NCBI RefSeq assembly: GCF_004346925.1 | Contig: NZ_CP031167.1 | Location: 4,174,001-4,238,000, forward strand | Direction of reading: 5' to 3' | DNA from: Stenotrophomonas sp. ASS1 | GTDB taxonomy: Bacteria > Pseudomonadota > Gammaproteobacteria > Xanthomonadales > Xanthomonadaceae | DNA length: 64,000 nt | In this document: in pieces, positions 17,836 to 27,996 of the stretch | How positions within the stretch are numbered: position 1 is the stretch's first letter | Layout of the letters: each line of letters begins with the position of its first letter | The notes under the pieces: model-generated | What the model saw: the letters and a program-made list of their open reading frames with translations, nothing else | The model's database searches: none | What the model was told of the DNA's origin: nothing | Translations under genes and position numbers: made by a program

Positions 17836-18891
17836 ATGGATGACTCGCATTCAACGCTGCCGCATGGCCAGGAATTGCTGGCCGATCTCAGAGAGCTGAT
17901 CTGCGCGGCGCGCAACAGGATGCACAGAACCATCAACAGCGAGCTCACGCTGTTGTACTGGCGGATCGGGCGGCGCATCCACGCTGATCAGTTGAGGGGC
18001 CGACGGGCCCTCTACGGAGAGCTTGTCTTCACCCGGATAGCCAAGGCGCTGACGACCGAATTCGGTACCTCCTTCGGTGAAAAGAGCCTGCGCCGGATGG
18101 TGCAGTTCTCCACCGCATTTGCGGACGAGCAGATTGTCGTATCGCTGATACGACAATTGAGCTGGACCCACTTCATCGCACTGATCCCCCTGGCGGATCC
18201 GCTCAAGCGTGACTTCTATGCGCAGATGGCCGCCACCGAGGGCTGGAGTGTGCGCATGCTGCGCCAGCGCATCGATTCGATGTTGTACGAGCGCACGGCG
18301 CTTTCCAGTCAACCCGAGCAGACCATCGCCGATGAGTTGGCGGCACTGCGTGGCAACCAGCAGCTGTCTCCAGGGCTGGTACTGCGTGATCCCTACGTAC
18401 TGGACTTTCTTGGCCTGAAGGACAGCTGGGACGAGCAGGACCTTGAAAGCGCGATCCTTCGCGAGATGCAGAGCTTCCTGCTCGAACTTGGCACGGGCTT
18501 CAGTTTCGTCGCCCGCCAGAAGCGCATCCAGATCGACGGCGATGACTTCCACCTGGACCTGCTGTTCTACAACCGGCGTCTGCGCAGGCTGATCGCCATC
18601 GAGCTGAAGATCGGCGAGTTCAAGCCCGCCTATAAAGGGCAGATGGAACTCTACCTGCGCTGGCTGGACCGCTACGAACGTGAGGACGGCGAGCAGGCGC
18701 CGTTGGGCATCATCCTCTGCACGGGGAAAAAGGCGGGTCAGATCGAATTGCTGGAGCTGGATCGCTCAGGCATCCATGTTGCGGAATACCTGACCACGCT
18801 GCCCTCTCGTGAGGTCCTCAAGCAAAGACTGCAGACCGCCATGGAGCGGGCCCGGCAAAAGCTGCAGACCGCGGCACCCGGCCCCCTGTAG
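17836..18891 (+). CDS. DUF1016 (YhcG-type) PDDEXK nuclease-domain protein
   Basis: A 351-residue protein. The N-terminal DUF1016_N helical domain (about residues 10-150) has the pattern LLYWRIGRRI...GRRALYGELVF and SWTHFIALIPL. The C-terminal PDDEXK nuclease domain (about residues 180-335) has RQKRIQIDGDDFHLDLLFYNRRLRRLIAIELKIG, in which D...E-x-K supplies the catalytic residues. Such genes often sit in restriction or defence islands; here it stands alone. The stop TAG (18889-18891) lies inside a SMAG GTAG, so the repeat ends the gene. Confidence 0.9.
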   Translation: MDDSHSTLPHGQELLADLRELICAARNRMHRTINSELTLLYWRIGRRIHADQLRGRRALYGELVFTRIAKALTTEFGTSFGEKSLRRMVQFSTAFADEQIVVSLIRQLSWTHFIALIPLADPLKRDFYAQMAATEGWSVRMLRQRIDSMLYERTALSSQPEQTIADELAALRGNQQLSPGLVLRDPYVLDFLGLKDSWDEQDLESAILREMQSFLLELGTGFSFVARQKRIQIDGDDFHLDLLFYNRRLRRLIAIELKIGEFKPAYKGQMELYLRWLDRYEREDGEQAPLGIILCTGKKAGQIELLELDRSGIHVAEYLTTLPSREVLKQRLQTAMERARQKLQTAAPGPL

Positions 18892-18912
18892 ATCCACGCC
18901 GCGCGTGGATGG
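18888..18912. repeat. SMAG palindrome overlapping the DUF1016 stop codon
   Basis: GTAGATCCACGCCGCGCGTGGAT: the GTAG head contains the stop codon of the nuclease gene. Confidence 0.75.
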
Positions 18913-18922
18913 CGCTCATGCT

Positions 18923-20062
18923 TCAGCTCAGATGCTTGCGCCGCGCATGGATCCACGGCACCGCCAGCGCCGCGATGGCCCCCGCGGCGAAGCCGAGCGA
19001 GGCGGCAACCGTGGCCGCTTCGACCGCGCCCGGCAGCGCCAGCGCGGCAGCCACCAACAGCAGCGACGGCAGGCCGACGAAGGTGCCCAGGAAGAAATGC
19101 CAACGCGGTGACCAGGTATTGAGCTGCAGCAGGCTGACCGGTTGCCAGGCTTCCGAGGCAGCGTCCTCGGCGATCTTCGCCACCGCCTTGGCCTGGTCCA
19201 CCTCCGGCACCGCACGCCCCTGCCGTGCAGTCGCCAGCAGTTCGGCCACCGCCTCCACCGGCGGGAAACTGGACGGCCACGCAACCGGCGCCGGCACGCC
19301 GTAGGCGGTCAGCAGCGGCACGCTCAGCCACGGCGCCACCAGTGGGCGCATGCGGCGACGGCCATGCACGCACCAGATCTGCGGCTGGCCGTGCGCGGTG
19401 ACGCTGTACAGCGCCAGTTCGTTGGCCGGTGGATAGCCGAGCATGGTCACCCGCGCGGCCAGGCTGTCCTGGCCCATCGCGCGCAGGAAGCCAGGACGGC
19501 TGCGCCCTTCCTGCATCCACGCCAGACCGAGTGCACCCACCAGATAGGCCTCCGCCACGTCCTTGCTGCCGGCGCTGGCGCGCTCGTCGCTGGCCAGGTA
19601 CCAGGCCAGCGACTTTGGTTCAGAGACGTCCTCCAGGCCCCAGCGGCTGTCGTCCCCCAGCACATGGCGCACCGGCAGGCGTGCGGGCGCGGTTTCGCCG
19701 CGTTCGCCCGGCTGCAGGAACGGCAGTACGCCCTGGATGAACGTGGACAGTTCGATGGCCCGCACGCCATGGCCCTGCCATTCCGGCGGCAGCAGCCCGG
19801 CCAGCTGGCCGTCGGCGGCCAATGCATCGAGCCGTGACTTCTGCTCGACCAGTTTCTGCACCGCCCCCTTCAGCACCACGTTGTCGGGCAGCGCGATCTG
19901 CGGCAGGCGGTGACGCGGCGGTGCCAGTTCAGCGGTGTCCTCGCCGGTACCGGCGTCATCCAGCAACGCCTCCTGCGGCGGTAGGGTCACGCCCTCGCCT
20001 GCCCCAGCCTCGGCCAGGTCGCTGGCAGGTTCGGGCAGTCGTTCGGCGTGGTCGCTGTGCAT
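18923..20062 (-). CDS. Hypothetical protein with C-terminal membrane hairpin
   Basis: About 379 residues. The first 60 residues are acidic and disordered-looking. A soluble domain follows (about 60-300) with WCVHGRRRMRPLVAPWLSVPLLTAYGVPAPVAWP. Two hydrophobic helices are near the C-terminus (FFLGTFVGLPSLLLVAAALAL and GFAAGAIAALAVPWI). I do not recognise the family. The start is uncertain: ATG at 20062 or 20083 are both possible and neither has a strong ribosome site. It is followed by the DUF1016 stop on the opposite strand. Confidence 0.7.
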   Translation of the reverse strand: MHSDHAERLPEPASDLAEAGAGEGVTLPPQEALLDDAGTGEDTAELAPPRHRLPQIALPDNVVLKGAVQKLVEQKSRLDALAADGQLAGLLPPEWQGHGVRAIELSTFIQGVLPFLQPGERGETAPARLPVRHVLGDDSRWGLEDVSEPKSLAWYLASDERASAGSKDVAEAYLVGALGLAWMQEGRSRPGFLRAMGQDSLAARVTMLGYPPANELALYSVTAHGQPQIWCVHGRRRMRPLVAPWLSVPLLTAYGVPAPVAWPSSFPPVEAVAELLATARQGRAVPEVDQAKAVAKIAEDAASEAWQPVSLLQLNTWSPRWHFFLGTFVGLPSLLLVAAALALPGAVEAATVAASLGFAAGAIAALAVPWIHARRKHLS

Positions 20063-20170
20063 GGGCGTTCCGGAAGGTTGCATCGACGGGATGTCGACTG
20101 AGGTCCTTGCCGGTAACGGCGAGCGCGTTGCGATATTGAGATGCCGATTCCGGGAATGTGACCGCAACCA

Positions 20171-20324
20171 CAGTAGATCCACGCCATGCGTGGATGCACT
20201 TCTGTGCCGACCAACGGTCGGCACCCACCGGAGATGGCCGTCAGCGGTCGGCATCCACCGGGGTTGGCGGTCAGCGGTCGGCACCCACCCCCCCCCCCCT
20301 GCCGGCCAGCGGCCGGCACTACCC
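20171..20324. repeat. SMAG cluster with a 12-C homopolymer tract
   Basis: A run of GTAG-type palindromes (GTAGATCCACGCC..., GTGCCGACC...GGTCGGCAC) and three near-direct repeats of GGCGGTCAGCGGTCGGCACCCACC. The C12 tract lies at 20288-20299, directly before the last TGCCGGCCAGCGGCCGGCA palindrome. It separates two minus-strand genes. Confidence 0.75.
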
Positions 20325-20930
20325 CTATTCCGGTTTGTCAGGTGCCCATTGTTTCAGGAACGCGCTCACCCGTGCCGGCTGGAAGGCTTCGCCCCTGCGC
20401 AGTTCGACGGTGGGCTGCGACACCAGCAGTCCGCCATCGGCATCGAGTACCAGCAGGTACGGGTAGTCGCGTTCCATCATCGGGAACTGGGCGAAGAAAG
20501 CGGTGTTGGGCTGTTCGTCGCTGGCGTTGACCTTCACCCACACGTAGTGGGCATCGCGGAAGCGGCGCAGGTCGCCGTTGCCTTCCACCACCTCGTCCAG
20601 CGCCCGGCAGCGCTCACAGGCGGCGTTGCCGACCTCCAGCAGGATGCGCTTCTTGCCCCGCTGGGCTTCCACCTTGGCGGTGGCCAGATCATCGGCGGGG
20701 TTGCGGGCCGGGTCGAACTGAGCGCCGAGGCCGGCGATGGCGGCGATGTCTGCCGCCACCGGGGTGTTGCCCGAGGCCACCGGTTCGCTGGGGTCAGCGA
20801 CCGGTGGCTCGGTGGGTCGGGTATCCAGGGGCTGCGTGGGCTCGGCGGTGGCAGGCGGTTGCGGTTGGGAACAGGCGCCGATCAGCGCCGCACAGACCAC
20901 CACTACCGCAGTACCGAGCTTGCTACGCAT
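20325..20930 (-). CDS. Thioredoxin-like lipoprotein
   Basis: A 201-residue exported protein with a lipobox signal (VVVVCAALIGACSQ, Cys at about residue 20) and a Pro/Thr/Glu-rich linker to about residue 55. A thioredoxin-fold domain follows, with the redox motif CERC (in GNAACERCRALDE, about residues 104-107) and a cis-Pro region (RDYPYLLVLDADG). It probably acts in the periplasm as a thiol reductase or oxidase. It lies immediately downstream of the peptide transporter on the same strand, 19 bases after its stop. Confidence 0.85.
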   Translation of the reverse strand: MRSKLGTAVVVVCAALIGACSQPQPPATAEPTQPLDTRPTEPPVADPSEPVASGNTPVAADIAAIAGLGAQFDPARNPADDLATAKVEAQRGKKRILLEVGNAACERCRALDEVVEGNGDLRRFRDAHYVWVKVNASDEQPNTAFFAQFPMMERDYPYLLVLDADGGLLVSQPTVELRRGEAFQPARVSAFLKQWAPDKPE

Positions 20931-20949
20931 GCCTTCTACCCTCTCATCA

Positions 20950-22449
<1,500 letters not shown>

Positions 22450-22630
22450 GCGGATTTCCTGGTTCGGTGGATGACGAGCACGTCCGATGTGCAGTTGGAG
22501 CAACGCGCGAGGATCACCGACTTCTGGCGTTCACGTCAAATACACGCCGTTTGAGGCAGGTGCCAGCCTGCTCCCTGAACTTGCATCTGAAACGATCCAG
22601 CCGCCGGCCGGGATCCAAGCTGAATACGGA

Positions 22631-23506
22631 TCAACCCTGTTCTGCCGGGGGCCCGGCCTGCAGGCTGGTCCGCACTTGGAACAGTTCGGGGAAGAAGGTC
22701 AGTTCCAGCGCCTTGGCCAGGAAGCCCACGCCGGACGAGCCGCCCGTGCCGCGCTTGAAGCCGATCACCCGCATCACGGTGCGCATGTGTCGGAATCGCC
22801 ACAGCTGGAACGCGGTCTCCAGGTCCACCAGGTCCTCGCACAGCGAATACTCGCGCCAGTAGCGATCGGTGTCCTGGTAGATGCGTTCGAAGACCGGCTG
22901 CAGTGCGTCATCGGCCACATGCGGCTGGGTCCAGTCGTGGGCCTCGTACACCGCCGGGACGGCGTGGCCGAAGCGGGCCAGGTATTTCAGGAATTCCTCG
23001 TACAGGCTGGGCGCCTCCAGCACGGTGCGCAGCTGCGCCTGGCCGGCCGGGTCGTGCTCGAACACCTGCAGCATCTGCGCGTTCTTGTTGCCCAGCAGGA
23101 ACTCGATGTAGCGGTACTGCAGCGACTGGAAGCCCGACGACGGGCCCAGCACGTCGCGGAAGCCCATGTACTCGGACGGGGTCAGCGTTTCCAGCACCGA
23201 CCACTGCTCGGTCAGCTGGCGCAGCACCTGCTTGCTGCGCGCCAGCACCTTGCGGCACTGCCAGACTTCATCGCGCTGCAGGAAGCCGATTGCGGCACGC
23301 AGCTCATGGCCCAGCAGCTTCAGCCACAGCTCCGAGGTCTGGTGCTGGATGATGAAGAGCATCTCGTCGTGGTGCGGCGGGTTGGACAGCGGCTGCTGCG
23401 CGCTGAGCAGCTGGTCCAGCCGCAGGTAGCCGCCATAGGTCAGGCGTCCCTGCAGGTCGGTGTGGATGCCGGCTTCGAGATCGCGTTGGTTGTTGTCGAC
23501 GGACAT
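22631..23506 (-). CDS. kynA: Tryptophan 2,3-dioxygenase
   Basis: Haem enzyme opening the indole ring of tryptophan to N-formylkynurenine, the first step of the kynurenine pathway; about 291 residues. Landmarks are [33 protein letters not shown] (distal-side residues), [17 protein letters not shown], and [22 protein letters not shown] (proximal His). The ATG at 23506 is preceded by AT-poor sequence; a longer open frame upstream is not conserved-looking. kynB/kynU are not in the window. Confidence 0.96.
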   Translation of the reverse strand: MSVDNNQRDLEAGIHTDLQGRLTYGGYLRLDQLLSAQQPLSNPPHHDEMLFIIQHQTSELWLKLLGHELRAAIGFLQRDEVWQCRKVLARSKQVLRQLTEQWSVLETLTPSEYMGFRDVLGPSSGFQSLQYRYIEFLLGNKNAQMLQVFEHDPAGQAQLRTVLEAPSLYEEFLKYLARFGHAVPAVYEAHDWTQPHVADDALQPVFERIYQDTDRYWREYSLCEDLVDLETAFQLWRFRHMRTVMRVIGFKRGTGGSSGVGFLAKALELTFFPELFQVRTSLQAGPPAEQG

Positions 23507-23841
23507 GGGCGGGACCAGATCGGGGGCGGCAAGGGTAGCGCGTTGCCGCCGCGCTGGCAGCCGCCGGGTCCATACCGGGGCGTGCGGTTGGTCGTGGAGC
23601 ATCGGCTGATGCCGGGGCTGCGCGTGGAACCGTCCGCGCCGTTGTACTGGCGGTCAGCCAGAGGCGTATTCTGATGCTTTGCAGCAACGACTGAATACGT
23701 TGTTGTTATTGGCCCCCCACCCGCCGGCAGGGGTAAAACGGGGAATCGCCGTGTTGCGGCGCAGGAAGGCTATTCCGTACGCGTTCCTTAACATGGCGAT
23801 TCATATCATTTGTAACTTCTCTGTCGAAGGTGCAGTACGCA
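23507..23841. promoter_or_regulatory. Divergent intergenic region of kynA and the dehydrogenase operon
   Basis: 335 bases between divergent genes. The right end is relatively AT-rich (GCGATTCATATCATTTGTAAC, around 23801-23820) and probably carries the promoter of the E1 alpha gene. No palindrome or terminator was found. Confidence 0.4.
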
Positions 23842-24924
23842 ATGACGGTTGCCGCTGAATTCAAGATCGAATACCTGCAGTACCTGGATACGGACGGCAC
23901 GCTCGTCCGCGATGACCTGCCCGCGTCGCTGCGCGACCCCAAGGTCCTGGTACCGCTGTTCAAGCAGATGCTGTTCGTACGCACGTTCGACAGCAAATCC
24001 ATCGCGCTGCAGCGCACCGGCAAGCTCGGCACCTATGCCGCCTGCCTGGGCCATGAAGCCGCGCACGTGGGCATCGGTGCCGCCATGCAGAAGGACGACG
24101 TGTTCGCACCGTCCTACCGCGAGTATGGCGCGATGTTCATGCGCGGCGTGCGCCCGCACGACGTGCTGATGTACTGGGGCGGCGACGAACGCGGCAACGA
24201 CTACGGCGGCAACGCGGCCAAGGACTTCCCGTTCTGCGTGCCGATTTCCACCCAGTGCCTGCATGCCGCAGGCGCCGCGCTGAAGTTCAAGCTCAACAAG
24301 GAACCGCAGATCGCGGTGGCCGTGTGTGGCGACGGCGGCAGCTCCAAGACCGACTTCTACGCGGCACTGAATTCGGCCGGCGCCTACAAGCTGCCGCTGA
24401 TCCTGTGCATCGTCAACAACGGCTGGGCCATCTCGGTCCCGCGTTCGGCCCAGACCGGCGCCGAGACGCTGGCGCAGAAGGGCCTGGCCGGCGGCCTGCA
24501 CTGCCTGCAGGTGGACGGCAACGATCTGATCGCAGTGCTGGCGGCCATGGAGCAGGCGCGCGAACGTGCGCTGGCCGGCGACGGTGGCACCGTGCTGGAA
24601 CTGATGACCTACCGCCTGTCCGACCACACCACCGCCGATGACGCGCGCCGCTACCGCGACGACGCCGAAGTGAAGGATGCCTGGCAGCGCGAGCCGATGC
24701 TGCGCCTGCGCAAGTACCTGATCAACGCCGGTGTGTGGAGCGAAGAAGAGGAAACCGCCTGGGTCGCCGAGTGCGGCACGCGCGTGGACGAGGAAGTGAA
24801 CCTGTACCTCAACACGCCGGTGCAGCCGGTCGAGGCGATGTTCGATTTCCTCTACGCCGATCCGCCGCCGGACCTGCTGGCCCAGCGTGCCCAGGCGATC
24901 GCCCTGGAGAAGCGCCATGGATGA
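23842..24924 (+). CDS. pdhA: 2-oxoacid dehydrogenase E1 component, alpha subunit (pyruvate dehydrogenase type)
   Basis: Thiamine-diphosphate enzyme subunit (360 residues) that decarboxylates a 2-oxoacid and passes the acyl group to E2. The ThDP motif is seen as CGDGGSSKTDFYAALN...LPLILCIVNN (about residues 168-197). The phosphorylation-loop-like segment TYRLSDHTTADDARRYR is present near residue 255. ATG 23842 (MTVAAEF) is favoured over an in-frame start 12 bases upstream. Its stop overlaps the E1 beta start by eight bases. Heterodimeric E1 enzymes act on pyruvate or branched-chain 2-oxoacids; the sequence alone does not settle which. Confidence 0.92.
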   Translation: MTVAAEFKIEYLQYLDTDGTLVRDDLPASLRDPKVLVPLFKQMLFVRTFDSKSIALQRTGKLGTYAACLGHEAAHVGIGAAMQKDDVFAPSYREYGAMFMRGVRPHDVLMYWGGDERGNDYGGNAAKDFPFCVPISTQCLHAAGAALKFKLNKEPQIAVAVCGDGGSSKTDFYAALNSAGAYKLPLILCIVNNGWAISVPRSAQTGAETLAQKGLAGGLHCLQVDGNDLIAVLAAMEQARERALAGDGGTVLELMTYRLSDHTTADDARRYRDDAEVKDAWQREPMLRLRKYLINAGVWSEEEETAWVAECGTRVDEEVNLYLNTPVQPVEAMFDFLYADPPPDLLAQRAQAIALEKRHG

Positions 24925-25984
24925 GATCAAGAACAACGCGCCCGGCGCGCACACCAACGCCGCCGACAGCGCTGCTGTCGCGCGCGGAGATGACAGCATG
25001 ACCACCACCCCGATCACCCTCATCGAAGCCATCACCCAGGCGCTGGCCTGGGAGCTGGAACATGACCCGTCGGTGCTGGTGCTGGGCGAAGACGTGGGCG
25101 TCAACGGCGGCGTGTTCCGCGCCACCGCCGGTCTGCAGCAGCGCTTCGGCTCGGACCGCATCCTCGACACCCCGCTGGACGAGACCACCATCGCCGGCCT
25201 GACCATCGGCCTGGCCGCACAGGGCATGAAGCCGGTGGCCGAAGCCCAGTTCGACGGCTTCATGTACCCGATGGTCGACCATATCGTCTGCCACGCCGCA
25301 CGCCTGCGTTACCGCACGCGTGGCCGCCTGCACTGCCCGATGGTGCTGCGCGTGCCGTGGGGTGGTGGCATCCGCGCACCGGAACACCACAGCGAAGCCA
25401 ACGAGGCGATCTTCACCAACGTGCCGGGCCTGCGCGTGGTGCTGCCGTCGTCGCCGCAGCGCGCCTACGGCCTGCTGCTGGCCGCGATCCGCGAGCCGGA
25501 TCCGGTGATCTACATGGAGCCCAAGCGCATCTACCGCCAGTACAAGGAAGTGGTCGTCAACGACGGCGAAGCCTTGCCGCTGGACGTCTGCTTCGTGCTG
25601 CGCGACGGCACCGACGTGACCCTGGTGACCTGGGGCGCGCAGGTGAAGGAAGCGCTGGAAGCGGCCGACAAGCTGGCCGGTGAAGGCATCAGTGCCGAAG
25701 TCATCGACGTGGCCACGCTGCGTCCGCTGGACTTCGCCACCATCGCCGAATCGGTGGCCAAGACCGGCCGCTGCGTGATCGTGCAGGAGGCCCCGAAGAC
25801 CGCGGGCTTCGGCGCCGAAATCGCTGCGCGCCTGGCCGAGGAATCGATCTACGACCTGCTGGCCCCGGTCGAGCGCGTTACTGGCTACGACACCCACATT
25901 CCGCTGTTCCGCCTGGAAATGAAGTACCTGCCGAGCGTTGAGCGGATCGTGGCTGCGGCCAAGCGCGCGGTGGCGGCCGGCTGA
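24917..25984 (+). CDS. pdhB: 2-oxoacid dehydrogenase E1 component, beta subunit
   Basis: A 355-residue transketolase-like subunit pairing with E1 alpha. Conserved segments: VLVLGEDVGVNGGVFRATAGL, DTPLDETTIAGLTIGLA, FDGFMYPMVDHIVCHAARLRYRT, and RAPEHHSEANEAIF. The ATG at 24917 overlaps the alpha gene; an alternative ATG at about 24998 (MTTTPITL) would drop a 27-residue non-conserved N-terminal extension and matches where homology begins. It is followed two bases later by the SH3 gene. Confidence 0.92.
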   Translation: MDEIKNNAPGAHTNAADSAAVARGDDSMTTTPITLIEAITQALAWELEHDPSVLVLGEDVGVNGGVFRATAGLQQRFGSDRILDTPLDETTIAGLTIGLAAQGMKPVAEAQFDGFMYPMVDHIVCHAARLRYRTRGRLHCPMVLRVPWGGGIRAPEHHSEANEAIFTNVPGLRVVLPSSPQRAYGLLLAAIREPDPVIYMEPKRIYRQYKEVVVNDGEALPLDVCFVLRDGTDVTLVTWGAQVKEALEAADKLAGEGISAEVIDVATLRPLDFATIAESVAKTGRCVIVQEAPKTAGFGAEIAARLAEESIYDLLAPVERVTGYDTHIPLFRLEMKYLPSVERIVAAAKRAVAAG

Positions 25985-25985
25985 C

Positions 25986-26339
25986 ATGCGGGCCCGCCTT
26001 CTGGGGGCTTACCGCAGCCAGTATCCCAACCCGCTCCGGTTCCACACCGGCCAGATCGTCGAAGTAGGTGTCCGTGACGAGGAATGGCCGGCGTTTGCCT
26101 GGGTACGCACCAACGATGGGCGCGCTGGATGGGCGCCCATCGCCTGGTTGCAGCTGCTGGACGAGGGTCGCGCCGAAGCGCTGTGCGACTACGACGCCCG
26201 CGAGCTGGATGTGGAAAGCGGCGAGATGGTGAAGCTTCATCACGAACACGGCGGGTGGTGGTGGTCCGAGCGCGCCAATGGCGCGACGGGTTGGCTGCCG
26301 GCCCGCGAACTGGAACTGCTGGAAGAGAACTGCAAATGA
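25986..26339 (+). CDS. Tandem SH3-domain protein embedded in the dehydrogenase operon
   Basis: A 117-residue, probably cytosolic protein made almost entirely of two SH3-like units. Unit 1 is about residues 1-53 (LLGAYRSQ...LRFHTGQIVEVG...RAGWAPIAWLQLL). Unit 2 is about residues 57-113 and follows the classical pattern: ALCDYDA for ALYDY, ESGEMVKL for the diverging turn, GGWWW, GATGWLPARELELL for the last strands. No signal peptide or other domain is present. ATG 25986 lies one base after the E1 beta stop, and its stop overlaps the E2 start (ATGA), so the protein should be made together with the complex. A scaffolding or regulatory role with E1/E2 is inference. Confidence 0.85.
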   Translation: MRARLLGAYRSQYPNPLRFHTGQIVEVGVRDEEWPAFAWVRTNDGRAGWAPIAWLQLLDEGRAEALCDYDARELDVESGEMVKLHHEHGGWWWSERANGATGWLPARELELLEENCK

Positions 26340-27724
26340 GCCAGACCAAGAACTTCAACCTGCCCGATCTGGGCGAAGGCCTGCCGGACGCGACCATCGT
26401 CGAGTGGTTCGTCAAGGAAGGCGATGTGATCAAGCTGGACGAGCCGCTGGTCTCGATGGAGACCGCCAAGGCCGTCGTCGAGGTGCCGTCGCCGTTCTCC
26501 GGCAAGGTGCTGAAGCTGTCCGGCGCCGCCGGCGATATCATCCCGACCGGTTCGGTGCTGGCCAGCTTCGAGCTGGACCCGAACCTGCCGCAGCGCGCCG
26601 ATGGCCAGGACACCGGCCACAGCCACGGCCATGCCGCACCTGCCGCGGCACCGACCCCGCCGCCGCTGCCGGCCGCTGCCGCACCGGTGGCCGCCGAAGC
26701 CGCCAAGCCCGCCGCCGCCGAGCGTGATGACGCCGGTACCGTGGTCGGCGCCATGCAGAGTTCCAACGCCGTGCACGCCGAGCAGGCGCTCGCCGTCGGT
26801 GGCGTCAAGGCCGTGCCGGCCGTGCGTGCGATGGCGCGCAAGCTGGGCGTCGATCTGAGCCGCGTGGCCGCTACCGGCACCGATGGCGCGGTGACCATGG
26901 CCGACGTCAAGCAGGCCGCCGCCAACGGCACCGCCAAGATCGGCGCCGCTCCGGCCCCGGCCGCTGCTGCCGCCTATGCCGCGCCGGCCCCGGCGCAGGT
27001 GTCTGCCCCGGTGCAGAGCGAAGCCCGCACCCCGCTGTCCGCCGCCGGCAAGCCGATGCGCACCCAGCCGCCGGGCGTGGTCGCCAAGGGTCAGCCGGAA
27101 CCGCTGAAGGGCGTTCGCCGCAACATGGCGCGCGTGATGGCCGATGCGCACAGCAAGGTCGTGCCGACCACGCTGAACGACGACGCCGACATCCACGCCT
27201 GGCTGCCGGGCAACGACGTCACCGCGCGCCTGGTGCGTTCGATCGTGGTCGCCGCACAGAAGGTGCCGGCGATGAACGCCTGGTTCGACGGTGAAGCGCT
27301 GACCCGCACCCTGCACGCGCAGGTGGACATCGGCATCGCCGTGGACACTGACGACGGCCTGTTCGTGCCGGCGCTGCGCAACGCCGACATGCTCGACGCA
27401 CGCGGCATCCGTGAAGGCGTCAACCGCCTGCGCGAGCAGGTCGAATCGCGTTCGATCGCCGCCTCGGAACTGAGCGGCTACACCATCTCGCTGTCCAACT
27501 TCGGCATGTTCGCCGGCCGCTACGCGACCCCGGTCGTGGTGCCGCCGTGCGTGGCCATCGTCGGTGCCGGCCGTGCCCGCCACCAGATGACCCCGGTGAT
27601 GGGCGGCGTGGAAGCGCACAAGGTGATCCCGCTGTCGGTCACCTTCGACCACCGCGCGGCTACCGGTGGCGAAGCCGCCCGCTTCCTGCGCGCGATGATG
27701 GACGATTTGGCGCTGGCCAGCTGA
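26336..27724 (+). CDS. pdhC: 2-oxoacid dehydrogenase E2 component (dihydrolipoyl acyltransferase)
   Basis: A 462-residue core enzyme. One lipoyl domain (about 1-80) has the lipoylation Lys in SMETAKAVVEVPSP. An Ala/Pro/His-rich linker follows, then an E3-binding domain (about 160-196: AVPAVRAMARKLGVDLSRVAATG...VTMADV), a second Ala/Pro linker, and a catalytic CAT-like domain (about 230-462). The catalytic motif, normally DHRxxDG, reads DHRAATGG: His is kept but Asp is Thr. No E3 (lpd) gene follows; the complex must borrow one. A terminator at 27812-27840 ends the operon. Confidence 0.92.
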   Translation: MSQTKNFNLPDLGEGLPDATIVEWFVKEGDVIKLDEPLVSMETAKAVVEVPSPFSGKVLKLSGAAGDIIPTGSVLASFELDPNLPQRADGQDTGHSHGHAAPAAAPTPPPLPAAAAPVAAEAAKPAAAERDDAGTVVGAMQSSNAVHAEQALAVGGVKAVPAVRAMARKLGVDLSRVAATGTDGAVTMADVKQAAANGTAKIGAAPAPAAAAAYAAPAPAQVSAPVQSEARTPLSAAGKPMRTQPPGVVAKGQPEPLKGVRRNMARVMADAHSKVVPTTLNDDADIHAWLPGNDVTARLVRSIVVAAQKVPAMNAWFDGEALTRTLHAQVDIGIAVDTDDGLFVPALRNADMLDARGIREGVNRLREQVESRSIAASELSGYTISLSNFGMFAGRYATPVVVPPCVAIVGAGRARHQMTPVMGGVEAHKVIPLSVTFDHRAATGGEAARFLRAMMDDLALAS

Positions 27725-27740
27725 TCGGCCACCTTATCGG

Positions 27741-27802
27741 TGGGTGCCGACCTTGGTTGGCACATGAAACTGATTGGTGGGTGCCAACCTTGGTTAGCAC
27801 AT
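27741..27802. repeat. Two REP-like palindromes after the dehydrogenase operon
   Basis: GGTGGGTGCC(A/G)ACCTTGGTT(G/A)GCAC occurs twice, 40 bases apart. The GTAG head is replaced by GGTG, suggesting degenerate SMAG units. Confidence 0.6.
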
Positions 27803-27811
27803 GAAGTGGAG

Positions 27812-27840
27812 AAACGCCGGGCACTGCCCGGCGTTTTTTT
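27812..27840 (+). terminator. Rho-independent terminator of the dehydrogenase operon
   Basis: Ten-base stem AACGCCGGGC/GCCCGGCGTT with loop ACT, followed by TTTTTTT to 27840. Confidence 0.9.
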
Positions 27841-27996
27841 GTGCCTGCTCCGTCGTGCCCCATCTACACATGGACGTGGATCTACTGGGCTCTCCGACGG
27901 TCGGGCGAGAGCGCAAGGGAGCATTTTGAGAATAGTTGCATGGATTCCCAAGAGTAGCTCGATAGCATTGAGCCTCTCTGCAGACGTCGAATTTCC

